Part shown: positions 39,716 through 44,242 of the stretch, in pieces
How positions within the stretch are numbered: position 1 is the first letter of the stretch
How the letters are laid out: each line of letters begins with the position of its first letter
Source of the DNA: Prevotella sp. UBA2444
Lineage (GTDB): Bacteria; Bacteroidota; Bacteroidia; Bacteroidales; Bacteroidaceae
Direction of reading: 5' to 3'
Assembly (NCBI GenBank): GCA_002342665.1
Contig: DDQK01000025.1
Location: 155,609 to 199,850 of the forward strand
DNA length: 44,242 nucleotides
Translations under genes and position numbers: made by a program
Notes under the pieces: model-generated
Databases searched by the model: none
Told to the model about the DNA's origin: nothing
The model's input: only the letters and a program-made list of their open reading frames with translations

Positions 39716-40270
39716 CTAACTTGAGAAGCCCAGGAACTCTTTGATGCGAGGATCGCGTTCGAGATCGGCCCTGCCTACGTAGAAAGAGCCGGGGGTTGCC
39801 AAATCGAGATACTTGTTCAGAAACTCTTCCCAACTCAGCTTGAAATAGGAGGCAGGAATAAAGACCGTCTTTGACCCGCCTGCCGAACGATTGCCAGCCG
39901 TTACATGAACCGAATAGCCGCCCTTCTCATGCTTCTGAATCTGATAGCACTCCAGGAACCAGTCGCCGCTGCATCTGTTAGAGGCTTCCACATCGATGCG
40001 TTCCTTCACGGGATTGGCTTTTTCCAGTTCCCAGTCATGGTCTTGGGTTAGCCTACGGATAAACTCTTCACAGTCCACATTGAGAATTTCTGGACTACAA
40101 AACGAGTAATACCTGACATACTGATAGTCATCCCCCACTTTCTCGATACCGAAATTGGTATGCTCAGCTATCATGTCCCTTGTTGCCCAAGGGAAGTCAG
40201 CCTTCATCTGCTCGAACGCCTTGTCGATATAGGCATTCAAGTCATAGCCGTATGGAAACTTCTCGCTCAT
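39716..40270 (-). CDS. 184-residue hypothetical protein (MSEKFPYGYDL family)
   Basis: Start at ATG 40270: MSEKFPYGYDLNAYIDKAFEQMKADFPW. Soluble, mixed alpha/beta, with SWEEFLNKYLDL near the end. Not recognised. The start is fixed by the -7 box at 40301-40308 and by the identical start of the truncated duplicate at 33019. Sits upstream of GH43 in one transcript. Confidence 0.78.
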   Translation of the reverse strand: MSEKFPYGYDLNAYIDKAFEQMKADFPWATRDMIAEHTNFGIEKVGDDYQYVRYYSFCSPEILNVDCEEFIRRLTQDHDWELEKANPVKERIDVEASNRCSGDWFLECYQIQKHEKGGYSVHVTAGNRSAGGSKTVFIPASYFKLSWEEFLNKYLDLATPGSFYVGRADLERDPRIKEFLGFSS

Positions 40271-40300
40271 AACATTTTGGTTTATAGTTTTATACCGCTG

Positions 40301-40308
40301 CAAAATTA
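40301..40308 (-). promoter_or_regulatory. -7 box TAATTTTG of the MSEK-GH43 unit
   Basis: Minus-strand TAATTTTG 30 bp upstream of ATG 40270; conserved in position in the duplicate at 33050. Confidence 0.7.
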
Positions 40309-40419
40309 GGAAAAATATACGAGAAATGCAAGAAGAATCGGAAATATTGCATCTTTTCTCAATCATCAAAAATATATCGGCCACGACATTTTGTTAAACT
40401 CTCTTAAAGTTTTCGATAA

Positions 40420-40431
40420 ATCGCTTGCGAT
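40420..40431 (+). promoter_or_regulatory. palindrome ATCGCTTGCGAT overlapping the -33 region
   Basis: Perfect 5-bp half-sites around TT, covering TTG 40425-40427, the likely -33 element of the promoter at 40447. A natural place for the MarR protein of this operon to bind. Inference from position and symmetry. Confidence 0.5.
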
Positions 40432-40446
40432 ATAAACTATTATTCT

Positions 40447-40454
40447 TACCTTTG
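40447..40454 (+). promoter_or_regulatory. -7 box TACCTTTG of the marR operon
   Basis: TACCTTTG with TTG 19 bp upstream. The leader to ATG 40651 is about 190 nt and carries a GTCCC/GGGAC hairpin (40481-40497) and a 27-codon ORF. Confidence 0.68.
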
Positions 40455-40550
40455 CATCGCAAACGACAGAAACATTTAGAGTCCCTTGATAAGGGACGGC
40501 TATCGCTCGGCATCCCGCAGGGTGACGCTTGCTACCATCGGGACGCAAGA

Positions 40551-40634
40551 ATGCAGGGATTCAATATTAATAACTTTGCGCCTACCACTGAGCCTAAAGA
40601 CTTCGAGAAGGACATTGAGGAAATGCTTGGCTAA
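40551..40634 (+). CDS. 27-residue leader ORF / gene remnant
   Basis: Frame MQGFNINNF...EKDIEEMLG ending 16 bp before the marR ATG. The DNA just upstream (TTGCTACCATCGGGACGCAA) matches the start of the 35763 gene (TTGCTACCAAAGGGACGCAA) in all but two bases, so the segment appears pieced together from other genes. Coding status doubtful. Confidence 0.35.
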   Translation: MQGFNINNFAPTTEPKDFEKDIEEMLG

Positions 40635-40650
40635 TAAATAATCGACAATT

Positions 40651-41091
40651 ATGCACGCAGAATTACAGCTTGACAACCAGATCTGCTTCCGCCTCTATAC
40701 GGCAGCAAGACTCATCACGCAGGCCTATACGCCGATGCTCACGGAACTGGGCATCACCTATCCGCAGTACCTCGTCCTGATGGTGCTGTGGGAGCAGGAT
40801 TCCCAACCAGTGAACGACATCGCCCACCGGCTGCTGCTGGAAACGAACACCGTGACTCCCCTACTCCAGCGCATGGAGAAGATGGGCATTGTCACTCGCA
40901 AGAAGGGTGAACAGGATAAGCGCCAGCAGATAGTCAGTCTCACAAAGAAAGGCCGCGATATGGAGGAAGAAGCCTACAAGCTTATCCCTGCAGGCATGGG
41001 TGAAACGTTGAAAGCCTGCCCGCTCCAGATGGATGACTACACGCTTCTGGCCAGTGAATTAGATTCAATCATCGAAACATTAAAGAAATAA
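40651..41091 (+). CDS. MarR family regulator, OhrR-like
   Basis: 146 residues. Winged helix DNA-binding domain (LGITYPQYLVLMVLWE...LLQRMEKMGIVTRKKGEQDKRQ). Near the N-terminus NQICFRLY places Cys12 where OhrR proteins carry the peroxide-sensing Cys. Likely represses its own operon until oxidised, with the flavin reductase (12 bp downstream) and alcohol dehydrogenase as targets; inference from context and the palindrome at 40420. Confidence 0.9.
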   Translation: MHAELQLDNQICFRLYTAARLITQAYTPMLTELGITYPQYLVLMVLWEQDSQPVNDIAHRLLLETNTVTPLLQRMEKMGIVTRKKGEQDKRQQIVSLTKKGRDMEEEAYKLIPAGMGETLKACPLQMDDYTLLASELDSIIETLKK

Positions 41092-41103
41092 AAGAATAAA
41101 GGT

Positions 41104-41826
41104 ATGAAGAATTTTATGAAATCATCAGCCCTCGTGCTGACAGGCGCACTGCTCATCGCCGCCTGTGGAAATAAGGAGCAGAAGAGTGAGGAAAACGTCA
41201 ATGAGAAGCCTACTCAGGAGAAAGTCGAGGTAAAGGCAGTTGAGGGTCGCAAGAACTTCAGCGACAAGGCTGTTATCACACCACTGCCCGCCATCATGAT
41301 TGCTACATGGGACGAAAACAAGAATCCCGACGTGATGATGGCAGCATGGGGTGGCCAGTGCGGACCGAAGCATATCACCTTCGAACTCTCGAAGCACAAG
41401 ACCACGGACAATATCCGTCTGAAGAAGGCTTTCACCATCAGTTTTGCCACGAAGGGTGATATTGTCCAGAGCGACTATTTCGGCATCGTGTCCGGCAACG
41501 ACGTGCCCGACAAGGTGGCTAAGGCGGGATTCACCATCACACCAAGTCCCAATGTCGATGCACCTATCATCAACGAGTACAAGCTGACGCTGGAGTGCAA
41601 GGTCGTGACCTTCGATGAAGACGAGAACGGTGGTGCCCGTGTCGTTGGTGAGATTGTCAACATGAGTGCTGACGAGAGCATCCTCGACGAGGAGGGTAAC
41701 ATCGACCTCGGCAAGCTTCAGCCCGTCATCTTCGATTCTGCCAAGAACGAATACCGTGTAGTCGGCGAGAAAGTCGGCACGGCTTGGGGCTCGGGCAAGA
41801 CCATTCAGGAACGTGAAGTTAAATAA
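41104..41826 (+). CDS. lipidated flavin reductase-family protein
   Basis: 240 residues. Lipoprotein signal with lipobox IAAC (Cys21), a charged Lys/Glu linker to residue 50, then a flavin reductase-like FMN-binding split barrel: VITPLPAIMIATWDE, NPDVMMAAWGGQCG, FTISFATKGDI, DYFGIVSGNDVPDK, PNVDAPIINEYKLTLECKV. Most family members are cytoplasmic, so membrane anchoring is unusual and implies reduction or flavin binding outside the cytoplasm. Second gene of the marR operon. Confidence 0.87.
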   Translation: MKNFMKSSALVLTGALLIAACGNKEQKSEENVNEKPTQEKVEVKAVEGRKNFSDKAVITPLPAIMIATWDENKNPDVMMAAWGGQCGPKHITFELSKHKTTDNIRLKKAFTISFATKGDIVQSDYFGIVSGNDVPDKVAKAGFTITPSPNVDAPIINEYKLTLECKVVTFDEDENGGARVVGEIVNMSADESILDEEGNIDLGKLQPVIFDSAKNEYRVVGEKVGTAWGSGKTIQEREVK

Positions 41827-41835
41827 TCAACAACT

Positions 41836-43011
41836 ATGTTAGGCAACTTTTCTTATTACAATCCCACCAAACTGTATTTTGGTGATGAGTCTTTGAACTT
41901 CCTCAAGGACGAACTAACCCACTATGGCCCCGTCGTGATGCTGAACTACGGCGGAGGCAGTGTGAAACGTAACGGCATCTACGACCAGGTGGTAGCCATC
42001 CTACACGAGGCAGGCAAGACCATCGTAGAGAATCCAGGTGTGATGAGCAATCCCACGCTGGAGAAGTTGAACGAGGGTGTCAAGATAGCCCGTGAGAACA
42101 GCATCGACCTGATTCTGGCTCTCGGTGGCGGTAGTGTCTGCGACTATTCGAAGGCTGTGGCAGCATCCGTCTATTACGAGGGTGACTACTGGGATCAGTT
42201 CTGGCTGAAGCAGCAACAGCCCGCAGCCGATCAGCGTCTGCTGCCTGTGGCATGCATCCTGACGATGGCAGGTACTGGCTCGGAGATGAATGCAGGCACA
42301 GTGATAACCGACGCAGAGCATACGTTCAAGGTAGGCCATGTATTCGACAATCGACTGATGCCGAAGTTCTCTATTCTTAATCCGAAGTTCACGATGACCG
42401 TGCCTGACAATCAGATGAAGGCTGGCATCTACGACATCATGAACCACATCATGGAGCAGTATTTCAGCGACTTCGATGACAACACCAGCGACTACCTCTC
42501 AGAAGGTCTCATGCGCAGTCTGATCACCGCTTCTCGTATCGCCGTGAAGAATCCACAGGACTACGAAGCCCGCTCGAATATCATGTGGACTGCCACATGG
42601 GCACTCAACACGCTCATCGGACTGGGCAAGCATGAGGACTGGATGGTTCACATGATCGGCCACTCCATCGGTGCCTGGACACATGCACCTCACGGCTTTT
42701 GTCTGGCTTCCGTCTCTATGGCCTATTATCATCGTGCCATGAAGCCCGGTCTGGCCAAGTTCGTACGCTTTGCCAAGAACGTGTGGGATATCAAAGGCGA
42801 GGGAATGACCGACGAGCAGATAGCCGAAGCAGGACTCGAGGCTCTGAAGAACTGGATGCTGGAGATTGGTCTGCCTCTGACCATCAGCGAACTTGGAGCC
42901 ACAGAGGATATGATCCCTGGCATCACCGAGGGTACCATCTGCTATCCTGCCGGATATATGGATTTGAAGCCCGAGGACATCACGGAGATACTTCAGGCTT
43001 CGATGAAGTAA
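41836..43011 (+). CDS. iron-containing alcohol dehydrogenase, YqhD/BDH-like
   Basis: 391 residues. NAD(P)-binding GGGSVCDYSKA at 97-107; metal ligands by spacing are Asp200 and His204 (GIYDIMNH), His272 and His286 (VHMIGH...HAPHG). Close in pattern to YqhD/butanol dehydrogenases that reduce toxic aldehydes. 9 bp after the flavin reductase gene, consistent with an electrophile/aldehyde detoxification operon under the MarR-type regulator. Confidence 0.92.
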   Translation: MLGNFSYYNPTKLYFGDESLNFLKDELTHYGPVVMLNYGGGSVKRNGIYDQVVAILHEAGKTIVENPGVMSNPTLEKLNEGVKIARENSIDLILALGGGSVCDYSKAVAASVYYEGDYWDQFWLKQQQPAADQRLLPVACILTMAGTGSEMNAGTVITDAEHTFKVGHVFDNRLMPKFSILNPKFTMTVPDNQMKAGIYDIMNHIMEQYFSDFDDNTSDYLSEGLMRSLITASRIAVKNPQDYEARSNIMWTATWALNTLIGLGKHEDWMVHMIGHSIGAWTHAPHGFCLASVSMAYYHRAMKPGLAKFVRFAKNVWDIKGEGMTDEQIAEAGLEALKNWMLEIGLPLTISELGATEDMIPGITEGTICYPAGYMDLKPEDITEILQASMK

Positions 43012-43018
43012 ATCTAAT

Positions 43019-43026
43019 TATATTTG
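43019..43026 (+). promoter_or_regulatory. -7 box TATATTTG, second copy of the promoter-leader module
   Basis: TATATTTG followed by CAGTCAAATTTAAGTG and a T-run; near-identical to the leader after 34273-34280. Drives the repeat protein at 43053. Confidence 0.72.
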
Positions 43027-43052
43027 CAGTCAAATTTAAGTGTTTTTATAAG

Positions 43053-43463
43053 ATGACAAAAGTATTATTAGCAACACTAATAGCTTTCCTATCTGTTGCT
43101 TCCCTATCTGCCCAGACAGTCAGGGACAGGAACAACATGAAAATAGGAACCATCGAGAATCAGGGAACAGTCCGCGATGCCAACAACATGAAAGTCGGCT
43201 CCATCGATAATAACGGAACTGTCCGTGACCGAAATAACATGAAGGTCGGCAGCATTAGCAATGACGGCACTATCAGAGACCGGAATAACATGAAAATCGG
43301 ATCAGTCGGCAACGATGGAACCGTCCGTGACAGGAACAACATGAAGATAGGAAGTATCGGAAAAGACGGTACGGTACGGGACAGGAACAATATGAAGATA
43401 GGCACTGCCAATGGGGTAAACATGTTCCATACAGCCGTTTACTATTTCTTCAATCTACTTTAA
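43053..43463 (+). CDS. secreted protein of six 17-residue repeats
   Basis: 136 residues from ATG 43053; the open frame extends far upstream inside the ADH gene but the promoter at 43019 fixes the start. Signal peptide 1-20 (VASLSAQ). Then six repeats of the form TVRDRNNMKIGSIxNDG (period 17), the last ending IGTANG, and a hydrophobic C-terminus (FHTAVYYFFNLL). Such G/N/D-containing repeats suggest a beta-solenoid or propeller-like fold. Function unknown; repeats are nearly identical, pointing to recent expansion. Confidence 0.82.
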   Translation: MTKVLLATLIAFLSVASLSAQTVRDRNNMKIGTIENQGTVRDANNMKVGSIDNNGTVRDRNNMKVGSISNDGTIRDRNNMKIGSVGNDGTVRDRNNMKIGSIGKDGTVRDRNNMKIGTANGVNMFHTAVYYFFNLL

Positions 43464-43488
43464 TCAACTGCCTGATTATAAAATTGTT

Positions 43489-43532
43489 AAAGACACCTAA
43501 GAATGAAGCAGCATCATTCCTCAGGTGTCTTT
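43489..43532. terminator. bidirectional hairpin terminator
   Basis: AAAGACACCT (43489-43498) pairs with AGGTGTCTTT (43523-43532), and GAATGA with TCATTC inside. Lies between convergent genes 43053 and 43541. Confidence 0.85.
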
Positions 43533-43540
43533 CCCAACAG

Positions 43541-44083
43541 CTAACGGATGGTGATCCAGACGGGCTCACCCCTACCCTTGGCCTCGACGATCTTCTGCTT
43601 CAGGCGATGAACCCAGATGCGGCTGTCGAGCACCTTGCCGACTTCGCGGTTGACCTCCGGTCGACCCTGCTCACGCTCGGAAGCCGAAGTAAACTCCGCC
43701 TTCTCTCGCTCAATCGCAGGGTTCTTGCCTACGAGGATGCAGCCCTCGGTGTCCTTGGCGGTGTTGCCCGCATGGATGCGGATGCCCTCAAACTTCGGTA
43801 CGCCGAGCAGGATGGGAAGCCACTGCTTGAACTTGGGCGAGAATGAGATCACCACAGCATAGCGGCCTTCGGGGATGGCCGAACGGCCTTTCACCTTGTA
43901 GGCACCGTTGGCATAGTCGCGCCATGTGGGTTCCAGCGTGTCGCAGAAATAACGGTCTTCGTAGCCGGGCAGGTATTCGTCCATCACCTGCTCGCGGATG
44001 TACAGACGTCCTATCGTGTAGGTCTTGCGCTTTGCAATGCGTTTCAGTATCAGTTCCATAATCTCGATTGGGCTTAATGTCAT
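43541..44083 (-). CDS. DUF5675 family protein
   Basis: 180 residues. The core [46 protein letters not shown] and [21 protein letters not shown] are typical of DUF5675; the pattern HxGN...TxGCIxVG resembles L,D-transpeptidase/lysin-like folds, and the family is common in phages and conjugative elements. ATG 44083 (4 bp after the upstream stop) and ATG 44059 are both possible; I keep the longer because of the coupling. Confidence 0.85.
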   Translation of the reverse strand: MTLSPIEIMELILKRIAKRKTYTIGRLYIREQVMDEYLPGYEDRYFCDTLEPTWRDYANGAYKVKGRSAIPEGRYAVVISFSPKFKQWLPILLGVPKFEGIRIHAGNTAKDTEGCILVGKNPAIEREKAEFTSASEREQGRPEVNREVGKVLDSRIWVHRLKQKIVEAKGRGEPVWITIR

Positions 44084-44087
44084 TTTG

Positions 44088-44242
44088 TCATTTTGTCATT
44101 GTCATTTTTGTCGCGGATGCCTGCGCCACCTTGTTCCAGCGGTTATGGCCGCTCTTGCCGATCCAGCCGTCACGCTTCCATCGGGAGATAATCTTGATGA
44201 GCGAGTTGCGGGGCGTTAGAAATGACTGTCTTGCCCTGAAAA
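44088..44242 (-). CDS. 3' end of a protein with a winged-helix-like C-terminus (partial)
   Basis: Minus-strand frame entering at the right edge and stopping at 44088; it reads [21 protein letters not shown], then [17 protein letters not shown], like the recognition helix and wing of a small wHTH domain, followed by a Thr/Lys/Met tail. 4 bp before the DUF5675 ATG. The body lies outside the window. Confidence 0.5.
   Translation of the reverse strand, partial: FRARQSFLTPRNSLIKIISRWKRDGWIGKSGHNRWNKVAQASATKMTMTK

Noticed and set aside
40425..40550. upstream part of the 69-codon frame ending at 40634
   Set aside because: Its first codon is the TTG of the -33 element and the -7 box lies inside it; only the part from ATG 40551 could be translated from that promoter.

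Overview
The window looks like chromosomal DNA of a Bacteroidota bacterium, most likely Prevotellaceae. Nearly every gene start is preceded by the Bacteroidota -7 box TAnnTTTG, usually followed by a short leader with no clear Shine-Dalgarno sequence. The gene content also fits this group: pyruvate phosphate dikinase, an S16 with a long Ala/Glu tail, OmpP1/FadL and porin-type outer membrane proteins, GH43 and CE1 carbohydrate-active enzymes, and DUF2271, DUF3795, DUF4250 and DUF5675 proteins. I cannot name a species.

Layout. 1-1421: two or three tRNAs (a possible partial one, then Thr-CGT and Gly-CCC) run straight into an OprP-type porin. 1411-7769: a surface-polysaccharide block with a Wzx-type flippase, three GT2 and one GT4 glycosyltransferases, with rpsP embedded in it. 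7833-9893: htpG behind a textbook sigma-54 promoter. 9894-10351: intergenic DNA with a 22-bp-period palindromic array. 10352-11546: MerR/GyrI-type regulator plus a DUF3795 protein. 11571-13565: secreted CE1 esterase with a degenerate second half. 13784-18982: tight five-gene operon iorA-iorB-aminotransferase-HIT-DUF1015 (2-oxoacid/aromatic amino acid metabolism). 19100-21694: FadL-like OMP and an aromatic/Gly-rich secreted protein, divergent from prmA across a large inverted repeat. 22708-26296: wza/wzz-type polysaccharide export pair. 26462-29182: ppdK. 29389-31104: rlmD and a DUF4250 gene.

31-43.5 kb is accessory in character: short genes, frequent strand switches, many private promoters, and repeated evidence of gene shuffling. 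There is a 149-bp duplicated gene start with its promoter, a flavin-reductase fragment fused to a foreign N-terminus, a thioesterase-start/FKBP-end mini-fusion at the head of an overlapping operon, three copies of an MIxKDSI start module, and a duplicated promoter-leader module. Intact genes here include an EamA transporter, lipoproteins, a DUF2271 protein, an esterase-DUF1653 fusion, DUF1294, an atypical HAD protein, a GH43 enzyme, a MarR/OhrR-like regulator with a lipidated flavin reductase and a YqhD-like alcohol dehydrogenase (a plausible electrophile or oxidant response operon), and a secreted protein of six 17-residue repeats. The right edge (43541-44242) has a DUF5675 gene and the end of a probable winged-helix protein, possibly the start of a mobile or phage-like module.

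The observations I rate most worth following are the consensus sigma-54 promoter of htpG, the two (perhaps three) intergenic arrays sharing an exact 22-bp period, and the cluster of chimeric or promoter-captured genes between 31 and 43 kb.
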